From Tritrichomonas musculus (Eukaryota; Parabasalia; Tritrichomonadida; Tritrichomonadidae), in NCBI GenBank assembly GCA_039105265.1, contig JAPFFF010000027.1, positions 1,240,001-1,304,000 on the forward strand: 64,000 bases of DNA, in the 5' to 3' direction. Positions 30,842 to 42,569 of this stretch are shown piece by piece. The first letter of the stretch is position 1, and each line of letters starts with the position of its first letter. Position numbers and translations under genes: made by a program. The notes below the pieces were generated by a model. It was not told the DNA's origin and ran no database searches. It saw only the letters and a list, made by a program, of their open reading frames with translations.

Positions 30842-33378
30842 ATGAGATCAAATTTTTTACTCATTAAAAGACTTTTAGAAAATGATGAAATACAATTTAC
30901 AAATGAGATAATGAAGTCTGTTGTTAGAAATTACTCATATTATGAAGTTTCTTCAAATTACAATTATAAAAATAATCAACAAACATATCAACAAATGAAA
31001 GATTCAAAAATTGTTATTATCAGCCAATATAAAGAAAATGGCAATGATTATTTTATCATTGGCTTTAGGAATACAATAATAAATATCAAACAGGATTCAA
31101 TCAATTTTCTTCATTCGATATTTTCATACAATACAAACTTAAAAATTTGTTTTTTATTGAATTCTAAAGAATCATTTGATTATAACATTAATATTCAATA
31201 TAATGAAATAAATTCCGACTCAATGTTTGAAGAAGAAATAGAAAACTTTATTGAGCAAATTTTAATCAGACAAAACAATCATTTATTCAAACTAGTTCTA
31301 TCATGCATCGCTGGATATTTAATCAAAAACAGTTATATAAAAACAAAGAAGATCGTTTACATCGTTTTTTAAAAGATAAATGTCAACAACAAAAAGAAAG
31401 TTCTCATTCACTATATATGCAAGAATTTGTATTTGTACGAGTCATTAGATCAAATTATTGCGCATTGACACGATTGTATTATTATATCAAAAAAGAAGAA
31501 TTAGTTGTAATTAAAACATTGCTGCCCGGTAATAAATATTTAATAGAAAGAGAAATTGAAAATTATAGAAACATGGACCATCCATTTATTCCTCGATATT
31601 ATGGAACAATTGAAGGAGAATCAAATAAATCATTTGTTATTGAATTCATAAATGGTCATCCATTGAGTGATATTTCAAAAAAGAAAATGAAAATGAAAGA
31701 TGAAGAAAAGCTGATTATTATTTTTGATCTCCTGTGCATTTTCAGTTATTTGAAATTGAAAAAGTATATTTATCGAGATTAGAAACCAAACAACGTCATT
31801 TTAGACAATAACAATCAAATTGTTCTTATTGATTTTGATTCAATGATCAGTAACGAACGACTTAATGAAAAAGAAGAATCAGAATTCACACAAGATTTTT
31901 CTTTAGAATACGGAGCACCGGAAATCAATGGAGAAGTAAATGGTATTCCATCATATCAAAGTGATGTTTATTCATTAGGTAAATTAATTTTATTTATTTT
32001 AACCGAAAAACCGGCAAACACGAATGATGCAGTAAAGTTCGATAACTCAACTCAAAACAATGAATTAAAAAGAATATTTATGAATGACAATTCAATTTTC
32101 AAAAGATGTTCAAAAGAAAAACCAGAAGAACGACCAACTATCGAAGATTTAATCAAAGATTTATTAATCAATTCTAAAATCAAATCAAATAAAATAAAAG
32201 TAGAAGAACTATGGTTACTTAGCTATTTTTATTTTGATAAGCATGATGAAGCAGATAACAAAATAGCAATTCATTATTTATCACTTGCTGCTGATCTAAA
32301 TTTTCCAGAGGCACAATTTATGCTTAGCGTAATATATTTTAAAGGTAATATTATGGCACGAGATATGAAAAAATGTATTCATTATTTGTCACTTGCTGCT
32401 GAATTAAATCATCTAGAAGCGCAACATAATCTTGGAATATTTTATTATAAAGGTGAATTTATAAAACGTGATATTAGGAAAGCAATTCATTATTTTGCGC
32501 TTGCTGCTGATAAAAATCATTCATATGCACAATATAAGCTTGGTATAATTTATTATAGAGGTGAATATATAAAGCACGATATTGGCAAAGCAATCCATTA
32601 TTTATCACTTGCTGCAGATCAAAATCTTCCAGAAGCGCAATTTTATCTTGGTAGTATTTATTACTCAGGCCAATATATAGCTCGGGATATGGAAAAAGTT
32701 ATTCATTATTTTTCACTTGCTGCTAATCAAAATTGTCCAGAGGCACTTTATAATCTTGGTTCATTTTATTATAAAGGTGAATATTTAACACATGATATTA
32801 ATAAGGCCTTTTATTGCTACACTCTCGCTGCCAATCAAAATGATCCTAAAGCACAATTTATGCTTGGTGCAATTTATTATGAAGGCATATATGTAGAACG
32901 TGATATTAACAAAGCTATTAATTATTTATCACTTGCTGCAAATCAAAATAATCCAGAAGCACAATTTATTCTTGGCGATATTTATTATAAAGGTGAATTT
33001 ATAGCACGAGATATTAACAGAGCTATTCATTATTACATACTAGCCGCTAAAAAAAACTTTCCAGAAGCACAATTTATGCTTGGCGATATTTATTACCAAG
33101 GTGAATATATATCATGTGATATTAACAAAGCTATTCATTATTACATGCTAGCCGCTTATCATAATAATCCAAAAGCACAATTTATGCTTGGAATAATTTA
33201 TTATGAAGGGAAATTTTTAGCACGTGATGTTAACAAAGCTATTCATTTTTTATCACTCTCTGCTAGCCAAAATAATCTAAAAGCGCAATACAATCTTGGG
33301 ATAATTTATTATGAAGGTCAATATACAACACGTGATATTAACAAAGCTATTAATAAAATTAATATCTTTAGCTCATAA
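30842..33378 (+). pseudogene. Broken kinase-Sel1 gene, unit 2
   Basis: Apparently identical to the unit 1 pseudogene, including the one-base loss in the A run (about 31338-31343), the TAG right after YRD (31780-31782), the two-repeat loss and the truncation at the junction with unit 3. Shared lesions mean the gene was already dead when the second copy was made. Confidence 0.85.
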
Positions 33379-33524
33379 TGATTGCAAAAAAGTAGGAGAG
33401 TTTTTTTCCATGGGCCATTAAGATCTCAAAAGAAAAAAATTTGACAAATTTTTTTTCACTTTCTATCTATATTAATTATAAAGATTTATTCAGGGATTGT
33501 CAATGTTGAAAAAATTGATCAACA

Positions 33525-34043
33525 GTGTCACTTTTTAGGGGGCTCGTTGTCAACGTTAACTTTGTTTTTTCAACGTCAACAATCATCGATAAGTGTTTCG
33601 TTGAAATTGATCGTCACTTTTTTATAACGATCCCTTCATTTATTACGTCGATTGGTGTTTCAGCTTTTGAATGATGTTCATCTTTGAAGACTGTTTCAAT
33701 TCTATCTTCAATTAAAACAATCAACGATAACATTTTCTATTGATGTTCGTTGTTAACTAACTTTTCAATTCCTTCTTCTGTGATTTCAATTGGGAAGTCT
33801 TCATTTAGTTTGTGTCTGTGTCTGTCGAAGATCGTCATTCCATCGTCGGTTAAAACAATTGGTGATTTTGCTTTCAGTGGATGCTTATCACTTAAATATG
33901 TCACTTTTTCATCAGTTATTTCTATTGGTGACAGTTCATTCGAAGGTTGCATTTCTTTGAAAAGTTATGAAAAAAGTGATAATGCAATAATGGATTATGA
34001 TTTGAAAAGTTTTGATACCTTTGACAGTTATTTCTATTGGTAA
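33525..34043 (+). pseudogene. BspA-like leucine-rich repeat relic, unit 3
   Basis: Essentially identical to the unit 2 relic, with the same stop near 33739. The LRR relic was thus already dead before duplication. Confidence 0.7.
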
Positions 34044-34449
34044 TAATGCAAAAAATGATTGTAATTTATATTTGGGTGAGTTTATATATATAAATGAAAA
34101 CGTCTTCATATAAAAAAACAAATGAAAATTATAAATTTTGAAAATTTTAATCACTTAACTTTTTTTATCAATTTATTAAGATTTTAAAGATTTTATCATT
34201 TCACTTTATCTTCATTAAAAAAAAAACGATAAATTTTTTTATATATTTACTTTATTAAATTATTAACTAAATAAAGAATAAATCATTTATATATTTGCAA
34301 TATTAAGAATATAATCTATAATATATTTTATATTTAAAATTAATTTTAATTAATTAATATATGAAAATATTTTAAATTGAATGAATACGGTTTTATAAAG
34401 AATATTATAATTCTTCAAAATTTTGATTTCATTCTTTATTTTTCCTCTT

Positions 34450-35061
34450 ATGGAATTTATCAAATTTGTTGTTGTTGGCGATTCATCAGCAAATAAAACA
34501 CAACTTCTTTACAATTATGTGAATGGTGACTGTTCAAACGAATACTGTCCTTCATTTTTAGAGAATTTTTCAAAAAGCATCACAGCAGAGAAAAAAATCT
34601 ACAAATGTCAATTTTTTGATACAACAGGTCAAGAAAAATATAAAACATTAAGATTAACATCATATAACCAAGCGAATGTTTTCATTCTTTGCTTCTCATT
34701 AAACGACAAAGAATCACTTTTCAACGTCAAGAACATCTGGTATCCAGAAATCAAAAAATCATCACCGAAAGCTAAAATCATCCTCGTTGGAACCATTTTA
34801 AATATTGAAGAAAAATCAGTCACATCAGACGATGTCAACGAAATCAAAAGAACAATGAAAGTTAACAACTACATTGAATGTAATCTTTATGAAATGAAAG
34901 AAGTGAATTCAGTCTTTGAAGCATCAATCAATTGTGCTATTAAGCAAGGTAAGAAGAAGAAGACTTGGTTTTCAATTTTCCACAAAAAGAATAAAGAAAC
35001 AGAAACAGAAGTTGAAAATGTAATTAAAGAGACATTTGAAAATGAAGAGATTGAAATCTAG
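34450..35061 (+). CDS. Degenerate Rho-like small GTPase, unit 3, 203 aa
   Basis: Same 203-aa product as the other two units. It lies 592 bp upstream of the only intact kinase-Sel1 gene of the array, in the same orientation, with its own TCATT initiator at 34429. Confidence 0.8.
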   Translation: MEFIKFVVVGDSSANKTQLLYNYVNGDCSNEYCPSFLENFSKSITAEKKIYKCQFFDTTGQEKYKTLRLTSYNQANVFILCFSLNDKESLFNVKNIWYPEIKKSSPKAKIILVGTILNIEEKSVTSDDVNEIKRTMKVNNYIECNLYEMKEVNSVFEASINCAIKQGKKKKTWFSIFHKKNKETETEVENVIKETFENEEIEI

Positions 35062-35395
35062 AATATTAATCAGCGGATTTGTTTATAATATATTAAATAA
35101 AATTCGGAATTCATTAATTATTATATTATTTTATAAGTATTATGAAATATTTAATATTTTGATAATTTAAAACAAGGTAAATATATCATTTTTATTAATA
35201 TATACATCAAAATAATATTATATACGTTATTGATGACCGTTAAAATTAATTAAACTTTAAAGGTCAAATTTTTATTATCAAATTTTTTTGAACTTTAAAG
35301 GTGAAATTTATTGATTCAACATTATTTCAACGTTAACATGTCGTTATGACCAAATTGAAACGGTTATAATCATTGATATAACATTTTGTTCAACG

Positions 35396-35423
35396 ATTTT
35401 AACGTCAAATTTGACGTTAAAAT
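35396..35423. promoter_or_regulatory. 28-bp perfect palindrome, unit 3
   Basis: Identical to those in units 1 and 2; 230 bp upstream of the intact kinase-Sel1 gene. Confidence 0.5.
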
Positions 35424-35653
35424 AAGAAAATTTGTTGAATATCATCAATTTAATATAATCGATTATATTAACTTATTGTAATGCATTCAACTCACGAATA
35501 TGTATAAAAAAGCAATTTAATATATTCATATAATGTTTAAAAGAATTTGTGCTCGAAATATTTGTTTTTAAAAATCACTTCACCAGAATTCCACTGTCAC
35601 GTTTTTATTTGCCATATAGAAATTGAGAGGTTATTGATTTTCGTCCATTTGGT

Positions 35654-38600
35654 ATGAGATCAAATTTTTTACTCATTAAAAGACTTTTAGAAAATGATGA
35701 AATACAATTTACAAATGAGATAATGAAGTCTGTTGTTAGAAATTACTCATATTATGAAGTTTCTTCAAATTACAATTATAAAAATAATCAACAAACATAT
35801 CAACAAATGAAAGATTCAAAAATTGTTATTATCAGCCAATATAAAGAAAATGGCAATGATTATTTTATCATTGGCTTTAGGAATACAATAATAAATATCA
35901 AACAGGATTCAATCAATTTTCTTCATTCGATATTTTCATACAATACAAACTTAAAAATTTGTTTTTTATTGAATTCTAAAGAATCATTTGATTATAACAT
36001 TAATATTCAATATAATGAAATAAATTCCGACTCAATGTTTGAAGAAGAAATAGAAAACTTTATTGAGCAAATTTTAATCAGACAAAACAATCATTTATTC
36101 AAACTAGTTCTATCATGCATCGCTGGATATTTAATCAAAAACAGTTATATAAAAAACAAAGAAGATCGTTTACATCGTTTTTTAAAAGATAAATGTCAAC
36201 AACAAAAAGAAAGTTCTCATTCACTATATATGCAAGAATTTGTATTTGTACGAGTCATTAGATCAAATTATTACGCATTGACACGATTGTATTATTATAT
36301 CAAAAAAGAAGAATTAGTTGTAATTAAAACATTGCTGCCCGGTAATAAATATTTAATAGAAAGAGAAATTGAAAATTATAGAAACATGGACCATCCATTT
36401 ATTCCTCGATATTATGGAACAATTGAAGGAGAATCAAATAAATCATTTGTTATTGAATTCATAAATGGTCATCCATTGAGTGATATTTCAAAAATGAAAA
36501 TGAAAGATAAAGAAAAGTTGATTATTATTTTTGATCTCCTGTGCATTTTCAGTTATTTGAAATTGAAAAAGTATATTTATCGAGATTTGAAACCAAACAA
36601 CGTCATTTTATACAATAACAATCAAATTGTTCTTATTGATTTTGATTCAATGATCAGTAACGAACGACTTAATGAAAAAGAAGAATCAGAATTCACACAA
36701 GATTTTTCTTTAGAATACGGAGCACCGGAAATCAATGGAGCAATAGATGGTATTCCATCATATCAAAGTGATGTTTATTCATTAGGTAAATTAATTTTAT
36801 TTATTTTGACCGAAAAAACGCCAAACGCGAATGATGCAGTAAAGTTCGATAACTCAACTCAAAACAATGAATTAAAAAGAATATTTATGAATGACAATTC
36901 AATTTTCAAAAGATGTTCAAAAGAAAAACCAGAAGAACGACCAATTATCGAAGATTTAATCAAAGATTTATTAATCAATTCTAAAATCAAATCAAATAAA
37001 ATAAAAGTAGAAGAACTATGGTTACTTAGCTATTTTTATTTTGATAAGCATGATGAAGCAGATAACAAAATAGCAATTCATTATTTATCACTTGCTGCTG
37101 ATCTAAATTTTCCAGAGGCACAATTTATGCTTAGCGTAATATATTTTAAAGGTAATATATTAGCACGAGATATGAAAAAATGTATTCATTATTTGTCACT
37201 TGCTGCTGAATTAAATCATCTAGAAGCGCAACATAATCTTGGAATATTTTATTATAAAGGTGAATTTATAAAACGTGATATTAGGAAAGCAATTCATTAT
37301 TTTGCGCTTGCTGCTGATAAAAATCATTCATATGCACAATATAAGCTTGGTATAATTTATTATAGAGGTGAATATATAAAGCACGATATTGGCAAAGCAA
37401 TCCATTATTTATCACTTGCTGCAGATCAAAATCTTCCAGAAGCGCAATTTTATCTTGGTAGTATTTATTACTCAGGCCAATATATAGCTCGGGATATGGA
37501 AAAAGTTATTCATTATTTTTCACTTGCTGCTAATCAAAATTGTCCAGAGGCACTTTATAATCTTGGTTCATTTTATTATAAAGGTGAATATTCAACACAT
37601 GATATTAATAAGGCCTTTTATTGCTACACTCTCGCTGCCAATCAAAAAGATCCAAAAGCACAATTTATGCTTGGTGCAATTTATTATGAAGGCATATATG
37701 TAGAACGTGATATTAACAAAGCTATTAATTATTTATCACTTGCTGCAAATCAAAATAATCCAGAAGCACAATTTATTCTTGGCGATATTTATTATAAAGG
37801 TGAATTTATAGCACGAGATATTAACAGAGCTATTCATTATTACATACTAGCCGCTAATAAAAACTTTCCAGAAGCACAATTTATGCTTGGTGATATTTAT
37901 TACCAAGGTGAATATATATCATGTGATATTAACAAAGCTATTCATTATTACATGCTAGCCGCTTATCATAATAATCCAAAAGCACAATTTATGCTTGGAA
38001 TAATTTATTATGAAGGGAAATTTATAGCACGTGATGTTAACAAAGCTATTCATTTTTTATCACTCTCTGCTAATCAAAATTTTCCAGCGGCACAATATAA
38101 TCTTGGATTCATTTATTTTATTGGTGAATATGTAACACGTGATATTAACAAATCTATCTATTATTACACGCTAGCCGCCAATCAAAATGATTCGCATGCA
38201 CAATTCAATCTTGGGCTAATTTATTATGATGGGAAATATATAGCACGCGATACTAATAAAGCTCTCCATTATTTATCACTCTCTGCTAGCCAAAATAATC
38301 TAAAAGCACAATACAATCTTGGGATAATTTATTATGAAGGTCAATATACAACACGTGATATTAACAAAGCTATTAATTATTTATCACTTGCTGCTAACCA
38401 AAATGATGGCGAAGCCCAATATAAACTGGGTGTAATTTATTATAAAGGTGAATATATATCACGTGATATTAACAAATCAATTCATTATTTATCATTTGTC
38501 GCTAATCTAAATCATCCAGGGGCACAAACTATACTTGGTGAAATATATTATAGAGGTGAATATATGGCACGAGATATTAACAAAGCTATCCATTATTACT

Positions 38601-40036
38601 CGAAAGCAGCTGATCACAATTATCTAGAAGCACAATTAAATCTTGGTGTAATTTATTATGAAGGTAAATATATATCACGTGATATTAACAAAGCTATTTA
38701 TTATTTATTACTTGCTGCTAATCAGAATAATCCAAATGCACAATTTAAACTTGGTCTAATTTATTATGAAGGTAAATATGTAGCACGCGATATTAAGAAG
38801 GCTATTCATTATTATTCACTTGCTGCTAATCTAAATGATCCAAAAGCACAAATTAACCTTGGTCTAATTTATTATGAAGGCAAATATATAACAAGTGATA
38901 TTTACAAAGCTATTCGTTATTTATCACTTGCAGTTAATCAAAATTATCCACAAGCACAATATGCACTTGGATTAATATATTATTTTGGTCTTTATATAGA
39001 ACGAGACATTTATAAATCAATTCATTATATATCACTCGCTTCGGATCAAAATTATCCAGGAGCACAATTTGTTCTTGGTGTAATATATTATACAGGCCAA
39101 TATATACCACAAAATATTAACAAAGCTATTCATTATTTTCAACTCGCTGCAGATCAAAATTATCCAGAAGCACAATATAATCTTGGCGTAATTTATTTTT
39201 CAGGCGAATATATAAAACAGGATTTTAGCAAAGCTATTCATTATTTTCAACTCTCTGCTAATCAAAATAATGCGCCAGCACAATATAGTCTTGGAATTGA
39301 ATATTACAAGTTAATGGATATGAAAAAAAGTATTCATTATTTAATTCGTTCTGCGTTGAATGGAAATAAGGAAGCGTGCTTTGCAGTTGGATATTTGTAT
39401 CATGAAGGAAAGTATATGGAAAGAGACATAGATCAATGCATCCGTTTTTATAAAGAAGCATCATCATTCAACAATCAATATGCGAAGAACAACTTCGGAA
39501 TTATTTACAAAAAAGGATTTGAAGACAAAATTGAACCAAGACTTGGATTATCGATTGAATATTTCAAAGAAGCGATCAAACAAAAGAATGACAAAGTTTC
39601 GATGTACAACTTGGGTCATTTATACTTGTATTTAGAACCAATAAAAGACAGTATCAATCAATCAATTGATTTATTAATAAGATCATTGAATGAAGGATTT
39701 CTTCCATCACTCGAATTATTGTGCATCTCATTAATCAAGAAATATGATAATGACATTGATTCAATCAAACAGAAACTTGATGAACAAATAAACAATTTCG
39801 ATAAATACAAAACAAAGATATATGAAATAATTGAAATCTTCATATCAAACAAATCTTTATATGAATCTGAATATTTGGAATACAAAAACATCGATTTTGT
39901 CTATAATGTTTTACATAAATGTCTTCAATCGAATGATATCACCAAAGAAAAAGAAGTGAGTGAGCATAATAACACAAAAATTAAAGACATTTCTTCAGAA
40001 TTCTATGAAGGATTTGGTATTCAAATTGATGAATGA
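35654..40036 (+). CDS. TKL-like protein kinase with long Sel1 array, 1460 aa
   Basis: The only intact kinase of the array. Residues 1 to about 195 are the family N-terminal region (TYQQMKDSKIVIISQYKENG). The kinase domain spans about 200-455, with VIK (Lys225), YRDLKPNN (Asp311, Tyr for His), DFD 329-331 in place of DFG, APE 357-359 and SYQSDVYSLGKLI. From about residue 490 come some 24 Sel1-type 36-aa repeats, then the conserved C-terminal block ending FYEGFGIQIDE. DFD and the weak glycine loop leave catalysis open; Lys and the catalytic Asp are present. No signal peptide or membrane span. A Rho-like gene lies immediately upstream. Its last about 230 bp and 3' flank are almost identical to those of the 3400 gene, although the kinase halves differ, which points to gene conversion or segmental copying. 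Confidence 0.88.
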   Translation: MRSNFLLIKRLLENDEIQFTNEIMKSVVRNYSYYEVSSNYNYKNNQQTYQQMKDSKIVIISQYKENGNDYFIIGFRNTIINIKQDSINFLHSIFSYNTNLKICFLLNSKESFDYNINIQYNEINSDSMFEEEIENFIEQILIRQNNHLFKLVLSCIAGYLIKNSYIKNKEDRLHRFLKDKCQQQKESSHSLYMQEFVFVRVIRSNYYALTRLYYYIKKEELVVIKTLLPGNKYLIEREIENYRNMDHPFIPRYYGTIEGESNKSFVIEFINGHPLSDISKMKMKDKEKLIIIFDLLCIFSYLKLKKYIYRDLKPNNVILYNNNQIVLIDFDSMISNERLNEKEESEFTQDFSLEYGAPEINGAIDGIPSYQSDVYSLGKLILFILTEKTPNANDAVKFDNSTQNNELKRIFMNDNSIFKRCSKEKPEERPIIEDLIKDLLINSKIKSNKIKVEELWLLSYFYFDKHDEADNKIAIHYLSLAADLNFPEAQFMLSVIYFKGNILARDMKKCIHYLSLAAELNHLEAQHNLGIFYYKGEFIKRDIRKAIHYFALAADKNHSYAQYKLGIIYYRGEYIKHDIGKAIHYLSLAADQNLPEAQFYLGSIYYSGQYIARDMEKVIHYFSLAANQNCPEALYNLGSFYYKGEYSTHDINKAFYCYTLAANQKDPKAQFMLGAIYYEGIYVERDINKAINYLSLAANQNNPEAQFILGDIYYKGEFIARDINRAIHYYILAANKNFPEAQFMLGDIYYQGEYISCDINKAIHYYMLAAYHNNPKAQFMLGIIYYEGKFIARDVNKAIHFLSLSANQNFPAAQYNLGFIYFIGEYVTRDINKSIYYYTLAANQNDSHAQFNLGLIYYDGKYIARDTNKALHYLSLSASQNNLKAQYNLGIIYYEGQYTTRDINKAINYLSLAANQNDGEAQYKLGVIYYKGEYISRDINKSIHYLSFVANLNHPGAQTILGEIYYRGEYMARDINKAIHYYSKAADHNYLEAQLNLGVIYYEGKYISRDINKAIYYLLLAANQNNPNAQFKLGLIYYEGKYVARDIKKAIHYYSLAANLNDPKAQINLGLIYYEGKYITSDIYKAIRYLSLAVNQNYPQAQYALGLIYYFGLYIERDIYKSIHYISLASDQNYPGAQFVLGVIYYTGQYIPQNINKAIHYFQLAADQNYPEAQYNLGVIYFSGEYIKQDFSKAIHYFQLSANQNNAPAQYSLGIEYYKLMDMKKSIHYLIRSALNGNKEACFAVGYLYHEGKYMERDIDQCIRFYKEASSFNNQYAKNNFGIIYKKGFEDKIEPRLGLSIEYFKEAIKQKNDKVSMYNLGHLYLYLEPIKDSINQSIDLLIRSLNEGFLPSLELLCISLIKKYDNDIDSIKQKLDEQINNFDKYKTKIYEIIEIFISNKSLYESEYLEYKNIDFVYNVLHKCLQSNDITKEKEVSEHNNTKIKDISSEFYEGFGIQIDE

Positions 40037-40457
40037 AATTAAAATTTGTAAAAAGAGATTAAATAACTTTTTTTCAGTTGACATAAATGGCTATTTTATT
40101 ATTTCATTAATTTAATTTTATCTTATTTTAATTAAAATTATATTTAATCCTGAAATTATTTAGCATAAAATTTTTTTTTAATTTTGAAAAATTCAATTGT
40201 GAATAAAACTTGGATCAGCAATCGTACTTTTATTTTATAGTATATCATTAATTTTTTGAATAAATATGAAGATCTAACTCTTTGAACTGAATGTGTCATT
40301 TTCGATTTAAGTTTTTGTCTCTCAAAATTGAATGGCTTCTGAAATAATCTAATAATTGAATGGCTATAGAAAAAAAAATTTTTTTAATTGAATAATTGAA
40401 TTGCTAATTACAGATAAAGAAGAGGTTTATAAGTGCATATGGAACATCTCAAAAAAA
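39803..40457. repeat. Segmental duplicate of 6799-7449
   Basis: Near-identical to 6799-7449 across the end of the kinase-Sel1 gene and the non-coding spacer. Differences are a handful of bases, such as GAATGTGTC against GAATCTGTC and TTTTATAGTATA against TTTTAGTATA. Confidence 0.85.
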
Positions 40458-40985
40458 GTTCCTCAAATAAACAAAATTGACTCAAAAACTTCATTACCAA
40501 TTCAAAAAGTTCCAGACATTTTTACATTCATTCCAACGAATCCAGAGACGGATGGAATCTTCAGTTATTTGACAAAAGATGAAGGCAAAAATATTCATGA
40601 TTCATGTATAATTGAAGTGAATACAAATTCTTTGTTTTCAGACGATTTTCATCCTAAAAATTTGCTCAATTTTTGTAAAAAAATTTACAAAGCTAATCGA
40701 AGTAACTCTATTATAATCATTTTTGATTTCAAACAAATGAAAATTGACATAACTGGCTATTCAATTGAGACAGCTAAAAGTTTGCCAAAACAAGGACAAC
40801 CAAAAAGTTGGAAATTAGAAATTTCTAATGATGATTAAACCTGATATACTACAAGATTTTTTAAGGTAAATAGAAAATACTTTGCACTATATTGTAGATT
40901 CAATCACAATGATGATTGTTGGATGAATAAAATATATTATCCTCTCAAATTTAAAGAAATTGATTTCTTTGGAGATGAAAAATGA
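40392..40985 (+). pseudogene. F5/8-type C (discoidin-like) domain relic
   Basis: The frame from 40392 lacks an ATG and reads ITDKEEVYKCIWNISKK, then GIFSYLTKDEGKNIHDSC, IIIIFDFKQMKIDITGYSI and GQPKSWKLEISNDD before a stop at 40838. In another frame, RKYFALYCRFNHNDDCWMNK then PLKFKEIDFFGDEK ends at 40985. Together this is the characteristic order of trichomonad discoidin domains, which often follow a BTB domain: long-range order, SWKLEISND, the R..RF strand and the closing I.FFG. The BTB part is missing. No start, plus one frame break within 60 bp after 40838, marks a relic. Confidence 0.65.
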
Positions 40986-41171
40986 AAATTGAAAATGAAA
41001 TTTAGAAAAATATTTGAAATAGATGAAAAATTTCTCTTTATTGTTTTTTTTTTTTTTAATCTCAAAATTACTTTAATGTTTTAAGACACTTTTAAAGTAT
41101 TGAAGTGTTGCTCTTGCAATTAGTAATAGTTTTTTCAAATGGATATTTTTATTATGCAATTTCTTTTAATT

Positions 41172-42569
41172 TCAAATTTGCATAAAAATTTCCTTCTTCA
41201 GCTGACATTTGATAATATCTTGATTAACACCATTTCCTTTTTCATATAAAGAACCTATTTGAAATAATGCATTTGAATTTCCTTTTCTTTCAATACTTTT
41301 AAAGCACTCAAATGCCTTTTCGATTTTTTTTTCAACGCCATTTCCAGTTAAATAGCATATTCCTAAATTATAAATAGCTGAAACATTTCCAAGTTTACTT
41401 GCTTTTTGAAAATAATCAAATTCTTTTAAACAATTCTGTTCAACACCTTTTTGATAATAATATGAAAAGCCCAAATTGACCAATGCATTTGAATTACCAA
41501 ACTCTGCAGATTTTTGAAAATATTGAATGGCTTTAGAATAATTTTGTTCAGTACCAATTCCTATATTATAAAAATATCCTATTCTATGCAATGCATTGAT
41601 ATTTCCTAATTCAACTGCTTTTTGACAGCATTCAAAAGATTTTGTATAATCTTGCTCAACACCTTTTCGTTCAATATAAAACCAGCCTAGCTCATATAAT
41701 ACATCCGTGTTTCCAAGATTTGCTGCTTTTTTTGCAATATTCAAAAGATTTGGAACAATCTTGTTCAGCTCCTTTTCCATCTCAATAAAACCAAATTAGC
41801 ATATATAAAGTATCTGGATTTCCTTTTTCTGCAGATTTTAAACAGTATTGGAATGGCTTTGAATAATCCTTTTCAAGTGGTTGTAAAAGTATATAACATC
41901 TGCTTAAATAATATAAAGCTTGAGAATTTCCACATTCTGCAGATATTTTAAAAACAATTTAAAGCTTTTACAATATCACGATCATTGCCTTTTCCTTCAA
42001 AATACATATGTAAACCAAAATTGCCAAGTTCGACAGATTTTAAACAAAGTTCAAATGCCTTTTTGTAATCTTGTTGGATACCATTACCATAAAAGTAACA
42101 AGAAGCCAAAAGAGATAATGCTTCAATTGATCCTAAATCTATAGCTTTTTTAATGTATTCAAAAGCTTTTGAATATTTTTTTTTTTTCAAAATTGAATTC
42201 CAAAGTAATAATAAGATCCAATTATATAATTACCTTTTGGATTTACATGATCTGCTGATTTTTGATAATATTCTGTTGCTTTTAATTCAATTTTATCAAC
42301 TACACAACCATTGAAATAAAAGTTGCCAACTAAGAATAATGCTTCAGAATTTCCTAGATTACCTGCTTTTTAAAAATATTCAAATGCAATTGATTTATTT
42401 AGTTTAACTCCTTTCTCTTTATGATAACAATTTCCTAGGATTAATAACGCATTATGATTTTCTAAATCTTCTGACTTTTGGGAAAATTCTATAGCTTTCT
42501 GCTCATTTTTAGTAACAGAAATCCCAGTCATAAAATAACGACCTACATTTAAAAATCTTTTTTCCATAT
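41172..42569 (-). pseudogene. Second-type Sel1 repeat gene, broken
   Basis: Minus-strand Sel1 repeats of a different subfamily (YELGWFYIERKGVEQDYTKS, IGYFYNIGIGTEQNYSKAIQ, LGICYLTGNGVEKKIEKAFE) cover 42569 to 41172. They carry the classical GNGV.QDY.KA..  pattern rather than the YI.RDINKAIHY pattern of the kinase genes. The open pieces are 42569-42370, 42190-41948 and 41780-41172. The translated gaps between them are also Sel1-like but interrupted, and the pieces lie in different frames, so at least two frameshifts and several stops are present. There is no kinase domain. ATG 42567 (MEKRFLNVGRY) adjoins a hairpin. Confidence 0.75.

Larger units (their letters stand above)
28537..33349. repeat. 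Tandem array unit 2 (mosaic)
   Basis: This 4813-bp unit carries the unit-3 variants in its LRR relic and Rho-like gene: GGAACCATTT instead of GGAACTATTT, GTAATCTTTATG instead of GTAACCTTTATG, and AAGACTTGG instead of AAGACATGG. Its kinase gene carries the unit-1 lesions. The switch lies between about 30150 and 31345. Confidence 0.9.
33350..38372. repeat. Tandem array unit 3 (parental type)
   Basis: The homologous segment ends at TTAAT 38373, inside the intact kinase-Sel1 gene, which continues without interruption. This identifies unit 3 as the arrangement from which the truncated units derive. Confidence 0.85.
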
